From contig JAHHLF010000141.1 of NCBI GenBank assembly GCA_018679315.1, positions 1 through 54,589 on the forward strand: DNA of 54,589 nt, read 5' to 3'. Positions 1 through 8,683 of this stretch are shown here, in pieces (position 1 is the first letter of the stretch; the number at the start of each line of letters is the position of its first letter). Under the pieces are notes generated by a model. It was given only the letters and a program-made list of their open reading frames with translations, made no database searches and had not been told where the DNA came from. The position numbers and the translations under genes are program-made. Source of the stretch: Bacteroidia bacterium (GTDB lineage Bacteria; Bacteroidota; Bacteroidia; Flavobacteriales; Flavobacteriaceae).

Positions 1-1
1 T

Positions 2-1006
2 CAGGATGTTGCTTTGATTCGGGAGCAAGTACCGAATTTGCGATATATTTCTCCGCGAAATCAGCTCGGAGGATTTCGAGGCACCAATAATGTAGTTCGG
101 GGGATAAAGACTGGGGCTTTCAACGTATATGGGGATTATCCTGAGATCATTAATCAAGATCCCATGAAAATAAGCTCGGGACGCTTTCTCAATCAATTAG
201 ACATTGAGCAAAAACGAAAAATAGCCATTATTGGTGAGGGCGTAAAAAGTAGTTTGTACGATCGGGGAGAAGATCCGCTGGGAACCTACATCAAGATCCA
301 GGGGGTAAATTTTTTGGTCGTCGGCACATATAAAAAAAGGAGTACTGATGGAGATGGGGAAGAAGCACAAAAAGAGATCTATATACCATTTACTGCTTTT
401 TCTCAAGCCTTTAACAGGGCCGATAATGTGGGTTGGATGGCAATTACAGCCAATGACGGTACGTCAATATCACAACTCAAAGAACGTATTGTCGGTGTGA
501 TGAAAGAAAAGCATAAAATTCATCCGGACGACTTACGTGCCATAGGGTATTTTGATCTCTATCAAGAGTATAACAAGGTAGAAAGTCTGTTTGGTGCTAT
601 GCGCGTAATTGCATATTTCGTCGGTATCCTTGTCTTGCTATCCGGAATTATCGGGGTGAGTAATATTATGCTAATTGTGGTCAAAGAGCGAACAAAAGAA
701 ATTGGTATACGCAGGGCCCTGGGAGAGGATCCCTGGTCTATTAAGAAGCAGATCCTACTGGAATCGATCTTCCTGACCTTAATTTCCGGAATGGCCGGAA
801 TAGTCATGGGGGCATTGTTTATATATGGTATCAATGCCATCCTTGATATGAGTGGGCCCGTTGATATGTTTTTGAATCCAAGCGTGAGCCTGGGTGTTGT
901 TAGCGGAGCCTTAGTGATCCTGATGACATCTGGTTTGCTCGCAGGATTTATCCCGGCACAAAGTGCCATAAAAGTGAAACCAATAGACGCTTTGCGAACT
1001 GAATAA
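2..1006 (+). CDS. MacB/FtsX-type ABC permease, 5' truncated by window edge
   Basis: Inner-membrane permease of a MacB-like ABC efflux complex. The reading frame is open to the first base, and the first codons align with about residue 90 of the full-length permease at 4152, so the N-terminal transmembrane helix and start lie outside the window. Visible parts are the periplasmic MacB_PCD-like domain (to about residue 195) and three C-terminal transmembrane helices. Between them is the FtsX-family cytoplasmic motif KERTKEIGIRRALG. It ends 11 bases before the adaptor gene, so it is co-transcribed. It resembles the 4152 permease more than the 2921 one, for example in the shared PRN and VRGIKTG/VRGTKSG stretches. 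Its GEDPWSI replaces the GATPR motif of both paralogs. The family is clear; the exported substrate is unknown. Confidence 0.9.
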   Translation, partial: QDVALIREQVPNLRYISPRNQLGGFRGTNNVVRGIKTGAFNVYGDYPEIINQDPMKISSGRFLNQLDIEQKRKIAIIGEGVKSSLYDRGEDPLGTYIKIQGVNFLVVGTYKKRSTDGDGEEAQKEIYIPFTAFSQAFNRADNVGWMAITANDGTSISQLKERIVGVMKEKHKIHPDDLRAIGYFDLYQEYNKVESLFGAMRVIAYFVGILVLLSGIIGVSNIMLIVVKERTKEIGIRRALGEDPWSIKKQILLESIFLTLISGMAGIVMGALFIYGINAILDMSGPVDMFLNPSVSLGVVSGALVILMTSGLLAGFIPAQSAIKVKPIDALRTE

Positions 1007-1017
1007 AAAACTATAAA

Positions 1018-2130
1018 ATGAAAAAATCAGTCACCCTAATTATTCTAATTACGATCATCATTGCTTTCGGGGGGGCCATGTACTACCTGTATCAAAAGAA
1101 TTCGGAAGATCCGATCATTTATGAAACTGAAAAACCTTCCACCCAAACAATTATCAGAAAAACGGTTGCAACCGGGAGTATTCTTCCGCTTGAGGAAGTA
1201 CTTATAAAACCAAATATTTCCGGAGTTATAGAAGAGGTATACGTAGAAGGGGGCGATTATGTGAAATCCGGGGATCTGCTGGCCAAGATCAAGGTAGTGC
1301 CTAATTTGAATGCACTTAATGATTCCAGAAACGCGATTGCAGAAGCCAGGATCGCACTAGATGATCAAAAGAGAAACCTGGACAGACAGACAAGTCTGTT
1401 TGATAAAGGAGTGATATCAAAAGTAGACCTTGAACGTGCCCAGGTGAGTTTTGACCAGGCGCGCCAATCGTACAATGCAGCCAATAAGCGATATGATATT
1501 GTAAAAACCGGTACTACAGCAGGATTTCGGAATGCAGCCAATACGCTAATACGCTCCACGGTCACAGGAATGGTCCTGGAGGTTCCTGTAGAAGTTGGAA
1601 ACCAGGTGATAGAAAGCAACAATTTTAATGAAGGAACTACAATTGCGGCTATCGCAGATGTTGAGAAAATGATCTTTGAAGGAAAAGTAGATGAATCTGA
1701 AGTGGGGAAGATCAAAGAAGATCTGCCTTTGGAGATTACTGTAGGAGCAATTGAGAACCAGGTTTTCGATGCTGTCCTTGACTACATTGCCCCGAAGGGA
1801 AATGTGGAGAACGGCGCTATCCAATTTGAGATCAAAGGCACCTTGTCTAAAAAAGATACCGTGTTTATTCGGGCGGGCTTGAGTGCCAATGCGTCCATTA
1901 TCCTGGATAGGGCAGACAGTGTCTTGGCATTAAAGGAAGCACTTATTCAATTTGACCCGGAAACCAAGGCTCCTTTTGTGGAAATTGCCACTGGCGACCA
2001 GGAGTTTGAAAGACGGGATGTGGAATTAGGAATCAGCGACGGGATCTTTGTAGAAGTAAAATCCGGGTTAACTGCGAGTGATAGTGTTAAAGTGTGGAAT
2101 GCTATCAAACCAGAAAACTTCGGTAGTTAG
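1018..2130 (+). CDS. Periplasmic adaptor (HlyD/MacA-type membrane fusion protein)
   Basis: Membrane fusion protein that should bridge a MacB-type permease to a TolC-type channel. It has one N-terminal transmembrane segment (about residues 5-25), a lipoyl/barrel-sandwich half starting near VATGSILP, an alpha-helical hairpin (about 100-160) and a beta-barrel region. Its 370 residues match the family. It is a paralog of the adaptor at 5453: both share the SNNFN-GTTIA and KMIFEGKVDE stretches and a near-identical C-terminal LQFDPET/LQFDKET region. ATG start 11 bases after the preceding permease, so same operon. Whether it serves only the upstream permease or both permease sets cannot be told from sequence. 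Confidence 0.92.
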   Translation: MKKSVTLIILITIIIAFGGAMYYLYQKNSEDPIIYETEKPSTQTIIRKTVATGSILPLEEVLIKPNISGVIEEVYVEGGDYVKSGDLLAKIKVVPNLNALNDSRNAIAEARIALDDQKRNLDRQTSLFDKGVISKVDLERAQVSFDQARQSYNAANKRYDIVKTGTTAGFRNAANTLIRSTVTGMVLEVPVEVGNQVIESNNFNEGTTIAAIADVEKMIFEGKVDESEVGKIKEDLPLEITVGAIENQVFDAVLDYIAPKGNVENGAIQFEIKGTLSKKDTVFIRAGLSANASIILDRADSVLALKEALIQFDPETKAPFVEIATGDQEFERRDVELGISDGIFVEVKSGLTASDSVKVWNAIKPENFGS

Positions 2131-2226
2131 GGTATTTTAACATAATATTTACAGCCCCTTTTGTAACAATTTAACAACTTGCGAGTCCTATTACAGGATT
2201 TCAAAATAGCTAATAACGAGCCAACT

Positions 2227-2931
2227 ATGATAGAGATCAAAGACCTTCATAAATCATATCAGATGGGAAGTAATTCCCTTCATGTATTAAAAGGAATAAA
2301 TTTCGAGGTAAAGGAAGGCGAATTGGTCGCGATCATGGGCTCTTCAGGTTCTGGTAAATCTACGCTTCTGAATATTCTGGGGATGCTGGATGTAGCCGAC
2401 GAAGGAGATTATCACCTCGATGGAGTGCCGATCAAGAATATGAATGAAACCAAAGCTGCTCAATACAGGAATAAGTTCCTGGGCTTTATTTTTCAATCTT
2501 TTAATTTGATCAACTACAAAACTGCTTTGGAAAACGTGGCTTTACCCCTGTATTACCAAGGGAAAAGCAGAAAGGTACGCCAAGAAAAAGCAATGAAATA
2601 CCTGGAACAAGTAGGACTTAAAGATTGGTCTCACCATTTACCTAATGAATTGTCAGGTGGACAGAAACAGCGGGTAGCCATTGCCCGTGCTATGGTAGGT
2701 GAACCTAAAGTACTTCTTGCAGATGAGCTTACAGGTGCTTTGGATAGTACTACTTCTTATGAGGTTATGGAATTGATCCAGAAGATCAATGATGAAGGAA
2801 ATACCATTTTAGTTGTAACCCATGAAGTGGATATCGCGCATATGTGTAAGCGCATTGTACATTTAAGGGATGGCATAATTGTCAAAGATGAAAAAATAAA
2901 GCAGAAAAGAGCATCAGAATATGTTCAGTAG
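2227..2931 (+). CDS. ABC transporter ATP-binding protein (MacB/LolD type)
   Basis: Cytoplasmic ATPase that should drive the adjacent FtsX-type permeases. The ATG at 2227 is chosen because the family's N-terminus (IEIKDLHKSY) begins there; the frame is open 16 codons further up from a TTG. Walker A is GSSGSGKST (residues 38-46), followed by the Q-loop FQSFNL, the signature LSGGQKQRVAIARA, and a Walker B region reading ADELTGALDS. The last differs from the usual ADEPTGALDS by Pro to Leu. An H-loop THE is present. It is 234 residues, the normal size. It overlaps the next gene by 11 bases, which suggests translational coupling. It is the only ATPase visible for three permeases. Confidence 0.95.
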   Translation: MIEIKDLHKSYQMGSNSLHVLKGINFEVKEGELVAIMGSSGSGKSTLLNILGMLDVADEGDYHLDGVPIKNMNETKAAQYRNKFLGFIFQSFNLINYKTALENVALPLYYQGKSRKVRQEKAMKYLEQVGLKDWSHHLPNELSGGQKQRVAIARAMVGEPKVLLADELTGALDSTTSYEVMELIQKINDEGNTILVVTHEVDIAHMCKRIVHLRDGIIVKDEKIKQKRASEYVQ

Positions 2932-4150
2932 AGATACCTGGAAAGAAATATTTATATCCATCCAGAAGAATAAGATGAGAACCTTCCTGGCTGGATTTAC
3001 TGTGGCCCTGGGTATTCTCATTTTTGTTTCCCTGGTAGGACTTTCAAATGGCTTAAAAAATACGTTTGATGAGTTTTTTAGGGATGATGCCACCAATGTA
3101 TTCTTCTTATTTCCCGGACGCACCTCCATGCCTTATAAGGGATATAAATCCAACAGGCAGATTGAATTTGACAATTCGGACCTTGCCGATATTAAAAAGA
3201 CCTTCCCGCAATACCTGGAATATATAACACCCAGGATATCGCGCGGGGCCTTGGTCTCATATAAGGAAGAGTCCAATAATTATACAACGCGTGCTGTAGG
3301 ACCTGGCCATCAGTTTAATGAGAAGACCATTATAATGAAAGGCCGTTATATCAATGAAGAAGATATTAAGAACAAAACCAAATACGCTGTTATTGGCCGT
3401 CTTGTAGAAAAAGATCTTTTTGGAGATAAGAATGCTATGGGGAAATATGTGGATATGGGAGGCAGTGCCTTTAAAGTGATTGGCGTATTTCAGGATGATG
3501 GAGGAGATCGTGAAGAACGGAATATCTATATTCCATATACTACGAGACAATTAATTGAAAAGAATAATGATGAAATAGATCAGATCGTCCTGGCATTCAA
3601 GGAGGAACTCGGCTACGCCGGGGCCATGGCCTTTGAAGTGAGCCTTCGCAAGTTTATCAAAGAAAAAAAATACATCCACCCGGACGATGAGAATGGTTTG
3701 TTCATTCGCAACGTGGCCGATCAATTGCAGCAGAACAATCAATTTGCCAATGTGATCGCCATGGTATTTTCGGTTTTTGCGCTTGGTACGATCATCGCAG
3801 GTATTATTTGTATATCCAATATCATGGTATTTGTTGTCAATGAACGAACCAAAGAATTAGGTATTCGGAAAGCGCTGGGCGCAACACCGCGTTCTGTGAT
3901 CGGAACCATCTTGCTAGAATCTGTTTTCATCACGACAATTTCAGGATATGTGGGCATGCTGATCGGTGTCTTCCTGCTTCGTTCAATAGGTGATAAGCTT
4001 GAGGATTACTTTATAATGAACCCTTATATAGATACAGGATTGGCCATTTTTGCCACTATTATCCTGATAGTTTTTGGTGCTTTAGCGGGATATGTACCTG
4101 CAAGAAGAGCAGCTAAGATCAAACCAATTGTAGCTTTACAAGACAACTAA
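2921..4150 (+). CDS. MacB/FtsX-type ABC permease
   Basis: Full-length inner-membrane permease of 409 residues. It has an N-terminal transmembrane helix (about 20-45), a large periplasmic MacB_PCD-like domain (about 50-270), and three C-terminal helices with the FtsX motif NERTKELGIRKALGATPRSV between helices 2 and 3. It starts inside the end of the ATPase gene and stops one base before the next permease's ATG. With the following permease it probably forms a heterodimer on a shared ATPase, unlike E. coli MacB, where ATPase and permease are fused and homodimeric. Substrate unknown. Confidence 0.93.
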   Translation: MFSRDTWKEIFISIQKNKMRTFLAGFTVALGILIFVSLVGLSNGLKNTFDEFFRDDATNVFFLFPGRTSMPYKGYKSNRQIEFDNSDLADIKKTFPQYLEYITPRISRGALVSYKEESNNYTTRAVGPGHQFNEKTIIMKGRYINEEDIKNKTKYAVIGRLVEKDLFGDKNAMGKYVDMGGSAFKVIGVFQDDGGDREERNIYIPYTTRQLIEKNNDEIDQIVLAFKEELGYAGAMAFEVSLRKFIKEKKYIHPDDENGLFIRNVADQLQQNNQFANVIAMVFSVFALGTIIAGIICISNIMVFVVNERTKELGIRKALGATPRSVIGTILLESVFITTISGYVGMLIGVFLLRSIGDKLEDYFIMNPYIDTGLAIFATIILIVFGALAGYVPARRAAKIKPIVALQDN

Positions 4151-4151
4151 G

Positions 4152-5414
4152 ATGAGACTGTTATTTGACAGAAATACCTGGCAAGAGATCTTCGGTTCTA
4201 TCCGAAAGAATAAGATACGTACGATCATTACAGTGATCGGGGTTTTATGGGGCATCTTCGTCTACATCGCTCTTTCGGGTGCGGCTAAGGGTATGGACAA
4301 CGGATTTGAGCGCTCATTTGAAAACATAGCCATGAATAGTCTTTTTACCTGGGCACAGAATACGAGCATACCCTACGAAGGCTTTAAGACGGGAAGAAGC
4401 CTTCAGCTCAAATTAAATGATGCCAGGGTAATACAAAACAGAATTCCGGAGATCCAATACATTGCCCCTAGAAATGTCAGAGGGGTCTTTGGTGATGCTC
4501 CAGGTGCAATAGTACGAGGAACTAAATCCGGGAGCTATGCGGTTTATGGTGATTTCCCTGTCTTTACTTCAATAGCCACCAAAGAGATCTATGATAACGG
4601 ACGGTTTGTCAATGAAGCAGATATTGAACAGGCGCGAAAGGTATGTGTCATTGGTGAACGTACCCAACAAGAACTTTTTGATAAAGACGAAGATCCAATT
4701 GGTGGATATATCCGAATAGATAACATTTATTTCCAGGTCGTGGGTGTGCACAAATTCACTCAAGGAGGGGGTTTTGGAGGTGATGGAGATATTCATATTC
4801 CATTTACGACCTATAAGAAATTGTATAATACGGGTGAAAATGTAGGCTGGTTCTCTATAGCTGCCTATGACGATGCCGATGTCATACAAGTAGAAAAAGA
4901 TGTGAAATCAGTATTAAAAGGGATACATAGAGTACACCCGGATGACGAAAGAGCTTTTGGTTCTTTCAATTTGGGGGAAATTTTTAACAGGATCATGGGC
5001 TTCTCCAAAGGGCTGACCTTTATCTCTTTGATAGTCGGTGTAGCCACAATTCTTGCCGGTATTATCGGTATTGGAGCCATTCTATTGATATCTGTTAAAG
5101 AACGTACCAAAGAACTTGGAGTTCGCCGTGCCCTGGGTGCGACACCACGAGAGATCCGTTCCTTAATTATATTGGAATGTGTCTTCCTCACAGTTATTTC
5201 CGGTGTAATGGGAATTATCCTGGGAGCAGTAGTATTAAATGTGGTTAACAATGCCACACAAGACATAGATTTCCCTTATACGAATCCAACGGTGCCCATT
5301 CCTTTAGTATTAGGAGCCATGGCGCTTATGGTGATCATGGGTACATTAATTGGGATGATACCGGCGCAGAGAGCTGTCAGTATTCGACCGATAGATGCCC
5401 TGAGGGAAGAATAA
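4152..5414 (+). CDS. MacB/FtsX-type ABC permease
   Basis: Second full-length permease of the module, 420 residues, with the same architecture: an N-terminal helix, a periplasmic domain, and three C-terminal helices with KERTKELGVRRALGATPREI. It ends in the family's cytoplasmic tail (PAQRAVSIRPIDALREE). It is the closest in-window relative of the truncated permease at 2-1006, which supports duplication of a permease-adaptor unit. The start ATG follows the previous stop with a single intervening base. Likely heterodimer partner of the 2921 product. Confidence 0.93.
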   Translation: MRLLFDRNTWQEIFGSIRKNKIRTIITVIGVLWGIFVYIALSGAAKGMDNGFERSFENIAMNSLFTWAQNTSIPYEGFKTGRSLQLKLNDARVIQNRIPEIQYIAPRNVRGVFGDAPGAIVRGTKSGSYAVYGDFPVFTSIATKEIYDNGRFVNEADIEQARKVCVIGERTQQELFDKDEDPIGGYIRIDNIYFQVVGVHKFTQGGGFGGDGDIHIPFTTYKKLYNTGENVGWFSIAAYDDADVIQVEKDVKSVLKGIHRVHPDDERAFGSFNLGEIFNRIMGFSKGLTFISLIVGVATILAGIIGIGAILLISVKERTKELGVRRALGATPREIRSLIILECVFLTVISGVMGIILGAVVLNVVNNATQDIDFPYTNPTVPIPLVLGAMALMVIMGTLIGMIPAQRAVSIRPIDALREE

Positions 5415-5452
5415 ATTCAACCAGAAACAAGAACTAATACAAATAATAGAAA

Positions 5453-6589
5453 ATGAACAAGTTTGTAAAATATGGATTGATCGGTATCCTCGTATTAGGA
5501 GCCATGTGGGCTGCAGCCTTTTTTATAAAGTCTAATGCCAAATCGGCCATCACCTATGAGACGCAAAAGCCTTTTACGTCTTCCATAGAAAAGAAAACAG
5601 TGGCCACCGGGAAAGTGATCCCCGAAGATGAAATTGAGATCAAACCACAGATCTCAGGGATCATTGATAAGATCTACATGGAAGAAGGTGCTCCGGTAAA
5701 AACGGGAGATCTGATCGCTACGATCAAAGTAGTTCCTAATGAACAAGCTTTGAACCAGGCCAGGGGTCGTGTACGTAATGCGGAAATCGCCCTGAGCAAC
5801 ACAGAGATAGAATACAACAGGAATAAGGCCCTGTTTGACAAAGGGGTTATTTCCAGCCAGGATTTCAATAATCTGAAACTACAATATGATCAGGCTGTAC
5901 AGGAATTGAGCAATGCACGGGCAGATTACCAGATCATTCGTCGGGGTTCTGCCGGAGGTTCTGCCAGTGCTAACACCAATATTCGGGCAACGGTAACCGG
6001 AACCATTTTAGAGATCCCGGTTGAAGAAGGAGACCAGGTGATCCAAAGTAACAATTTTAATGACGGAACTACGATCGCTTCTATTGCCGATTTGGGAAAA
6101 ATGATCTTCGAAGGAAAAGTAGACGAAGGGGAAGTAGGGAAGCTCCAACTTGGCATGCCTTTAGAGATCAGCCTTGGTGCGCTGGAAGATCAGAAATTCG
6201 TTGCAGAGCTCAGGTTCATAGCACCAAAAGGTGTTGAAGAAGCAGGCGCCGTACAGTTTAAGATCGAAGGCGATGTGCAGGTCAATGACTCTATTATGAT
6301 CCGTGCCGGATACAGTGCGAATGCTTCTTTGGTATTGGAACGAAAAGATAGCATTATGGTTATTCCGGAAGCCCTGCTTCAGTTTGATAAAGAAACGGAT
6401 GAGCCCTTTGTTGAAGTGGCTACAGGGGAACAGGAGTTTGAACGTAAAGATGTTGAAATTGGGATATCCGATGGTATCAATGTGGAAATAGTTTCCGGAT
6501 TGACCGAAGAAGATGAAGTTAAGATCTGGAAAAAGACGGAACCGATAAAGGCAGGAGAAGAAGACGAGGAAGAAGAGGATAACGCATAG
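5453..6589 (+). CDS. Periplasmic adaptor (HlyD/MacA-type membrane fusion protein)
   Basis: Second adaptor of the efflux locus, 378 residues. N-terminal transmembrane anchor (about 6-26), barrel-sandwich hybrid motif around VATGKVIPEDE, helical hairpin (about 95-160), beta-barrel, then a very acidic C-terminal tail rich in Glu/Asp that the 1018 paralog lacks. It lies between its permeases and a TolC-type gene, so it probably joins the two. It starts 38 bases after the permease stop, in the same operon. The acidic tail is encoded by GAA/GAG/GAC codons and may be a simple codon-repeat expansion. Confidence 0.92.
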   Translation: MNKFVKYGLIGILVLGAMWAAAFFIKSNAKSAITYETQKPFTSSIEKKTVATGKVIPEDEIEIKPQISGIIDKIYMEEGAPVKTGDLIATIKVVPNEQALNQARGRVRNAEIALSNTEIEYNRNKALFDKGVISSQDFNNLKLQYDQAVQELSNARADYQIIRRGSAGGSASANTNIRATVTGTILEIPVEEGDQVIQSNNFNDGTTIASIADLGKMIFEGKVDEGEVGKLQLGMPLEISLGALEDQKFVAELRFIAPKGVEEAGAVQFKIEGDVQVNDSIMIRAGYSANASLVLERKDSIMVIPEALLQFDKETDEPFVEVATGEQEFERKDVEIGISDGINVEIVSGLTEEDEVKIWKKTEPIKAGEEDEEEEDNA

Positions 6590-6652
6590 TAACCAATCAA
6601 GTTGAATTTCTGCAGTCTAAATAAAAGACCGCATACTATCAAAAAACGACTC

Positions 6653-7993
6653 ATGAAAATTAAGATCACTTTAGCCTTATGCCTTTTTGCTATTGTCATT
6701 GGTACGGCACAAGTACGTAAATGGACGCTCGAAGAATGTGTTACCTATGCAGTAGATAACAACCTCACCATTGAGCAATTTGAATTAGACCTGCAGAATG
6801 CCCAGATCGATAGATCGGATGCGCTGGGTAATTTCATCCCTAATCTAAATGGGCAGATAAGTACTTCCGGAAATACAGGGCTTATTTTAGATCCTACTAC
6901 CAATAGCCTGGTTACCGGGACCATTTTCTCTGCTTCAGGAAATGTAACTTCGGGATTGACCTTATTTGACGGATTGCGTAATATCTATCAAATGAACCGG
7001 GCGCGCCTGAATGAAGTTGCCAATCAATACCGCCTGGATAATCTGATAGATGATATCCGATTGAATGTGGCGAATGCCTATTTGCTGGTACTGTCTAATA
7101 AGGAATCGCTAAAAGTATTTGAAGCCCAATTTGCAGTTACCGAACAAGATATGAAGCGTACCAAGGAATTGGTAGATTCCGGAGTGGTGCCCAGAGGAGA
7201 CCTTTTAGAAATAGAAGCCACTGCGGCTAACCAGGAACAGCAAATAGTAGATGGACTGAATCAGGTTACTTTGTCGCTTATTAGCCTTGCACAATTGTTA
7301 CAGATCACAGACTATGAAAATTTTGATATTGCCGATGAGGAGTTTGCTGTACCTACCTCAGATATATTAAATTATTCACCTAAAGTTATTTTTGATAAGG
7401 CCCTTACGTTTAGGAATGATATTAAGTTTTCCGCGGCGAATGTTGATTTGGCCGAAAAGGATCTTCAGATCGCGAGAGGAGCAATCTTTCCAACAATAGG
7501 TGCCTTTATTAACTACAATACCCGTTATTCAGATCAAACATTAGACCCGTTGACTGGGCAGACCATACCCTTCAGAGATCAAGTATACCTCAATGATGGT
7601 ATTTCCTATGGGGCCCAAGTGAACATTCCCATTTTTAATGGTTTCAGTACAGGAAATAATATTAAGCGCTCCCAGATAAGCCTGGAGAAAGCGCGACTTC
7701 AGTTTGAGCAGGATAAATTAGATCTTGAAAACACTATCAACGTGGCTTATGTAGACGTCCAAAGTTTTGCAAAATCCTATGAAGCTGCTCAGAAAACATT
7801 GGAAGCAAGGAAGTTAGCCTATGATTATTCCAAGGAACGCTTCGATGTAGGCCTGATGAACGCTTTTGACTTTAGTCAGGCACAGGCACGTGTAGATAAC
7901 GCTGAAGCAGAAGTGATCCGGACTAAGTATAATTATATTTTCCGGATTAAAGTTTTAGAATTTTACTTCGGTCTGCCCATCACTTTGAACTAG
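6653..7993 (+). CDS. TolC-family outer-membrane efflux channel
   Basis: Outer-membrane factor expected to complete the tripartite pump. The ATG at 6653 gives a clear signal peptide (MKIKITLALCLFAIVIGTAQ), so the in-frame upstream extension from a TTG at 6602 is not used. The mature protein begins with the typical WTLEECVTYAVDNN motif and has two OEP repeats rich in long helices (about 20-215 and 235-440). It is 446 residues, normal size. Last gene of the efflux operon; a promoter-like element for tsaB follows within three bases of its stop. Confidence 0.93.
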   Translation: MKIKITLALCLFAIVIGTAQVRKWTLEECVTYAVDNNLTIEQFELDLQNAQIDRSDALGNFIPNLNGQISTSGNTGLILDPTTNSLVTGTIFSASGNVTSGLTLFDGLRNIYQMNRARLNEVANQYRLDNLIDDIRLNVANAYLLVLSNKESLKVFEAQFAVTEQDMKRTKELVDSGVVPRGDLLEIEATAANQEQQIVDGLNQVTLSLISLAQLLQITDYENFDIADEEFAVPTSDILNYSPKVIFDKALTFRNDIKFSAANVDLAEKDLQIARGAIFPTIGAFINYNTRYSDQTLDPLTGQTIPFRDQVYLNDGISYGAQVNIPIFNGFSTGNNIKRSQISLEKARLQFEQDKLDLENTINVAYVDVQSFAKSYEAAQKTLEARKLAYDYSKERFDVGLMNAFDFSQAQARVDNAEAEVIRTKYNYIFRIKVLEFYFGLPITLN

Positions 7994-7995
7994 CG

Positions 7996-8003
7996 TATCT
8001 TTG
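7996..8003 (+). promoter_or_regulatory. Candidate Bacteroidota -7 element for tsaB
   Basis: TATCTTTG matches the Bacteroidota sigma-factor -7 consensus TAnnTTTG. No convincing TTG -33 element is seen at the usual spacing. Transcription would start only a few bases before the ATG at 8012, leaving almost no leader. Inferred from motif and position only. Confidence 0.4.
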
Positions 8004-8011
8004 TGGCCATT

Positions 8012-8683
8012 ATGGCCTTGATACTTCATTTAGAAACCGCAACTACCAATTGTTCTGTCAGCCTGGCTGGATCGGGACAATTGTTGCTATTAAAAGAACA
8101 CGCCAGCGCACAATACAGTCATGCTGAGGAGCTTCATTTATTCATACAGCAGGCAATGAATGAAGCAGGTAAAACATTTGACGAACTGGAAGCCGTAGCG
8201 GTAAGTAAAGGCCCGGGTTCTTATACCGGTTTGCGAATTGGGGTTTCGGCTGCTAAAGGATTGTGCTACGCCCTGGATATTCCTTTGATCTCTGTATCTA
8301 CACTTGATTCCTTAGCTCGACAAAAGCAGGGCCGGGAAGGCTATATTATCCCCGTTCTTGATGCCAGGCGAATGGAAGTATATTCGGCAGTATATTCGGC
8401 AGATTATGAACAAGTGAGACAGATCAAAGCAGAGGTTATTGATGAATCTTCCTTCTCTGAATTCCTCGCAAAAGAAACCTGTCACATTATCGGACCCGGA
8501 GCTGAGAAATGTGCAGAGGTGATCAGGCATAAGAATGCAGTCTTCCATATTGAGGCATTGCCTTCAGCCAGTGAAATGATCTCCATAGCATTAGCGAAAT
8601 GGGAATCAACATCTTTTGAAGATGTGGCCTATTTTGAGCCCTTTTACCTCAAAGAATTCATAACGACCGCTAAGCGTCGCTAA
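8012..8683 (+). CDS. tsaB: tRNA threonylcarbamoyladenosine biosynthesis protein TsaB
   Basis: Partner of TsaD in forming t6A37 on ANN-decoding tRNAs in the cytoplasm. It belongs to the ASKHA/glycoprotease-like fold: N-terminal ILHLETATTNCSVSL, then SKGPGSYTGLRIGVSAAKGL (about 70-90), the TsaB signature. About 223 residues, normal size. ATG at 8012 is preferred; a GTG three codons upstream is possible but lies at the end of the promoter-like TATCTTTG. Its 3' end overlaps the convergent DUF255 gene by 14 bases. Its role as a universal housekeeping gene is well established for the family. Confidence 0.95.
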   Translation: MALILHLETATTNCSVSLAGSGQLLLLKEHASAQYSHAEELHLFIQQAMNEAGKTFDELEAVAVSKGPGSYTGLRIGVSAAKGLCYALDIPLISVSTLDSLARQKQGREGYIIPVLDARRMEVYSAVYSADYEQVRQIKAEVIDESSFSEFLAKETCHIIGPGAEKCAEVIRHKNAVFHIEALPSASEMISIALAKWESTSFEDVAYFEPFYLKEFITTAKRR

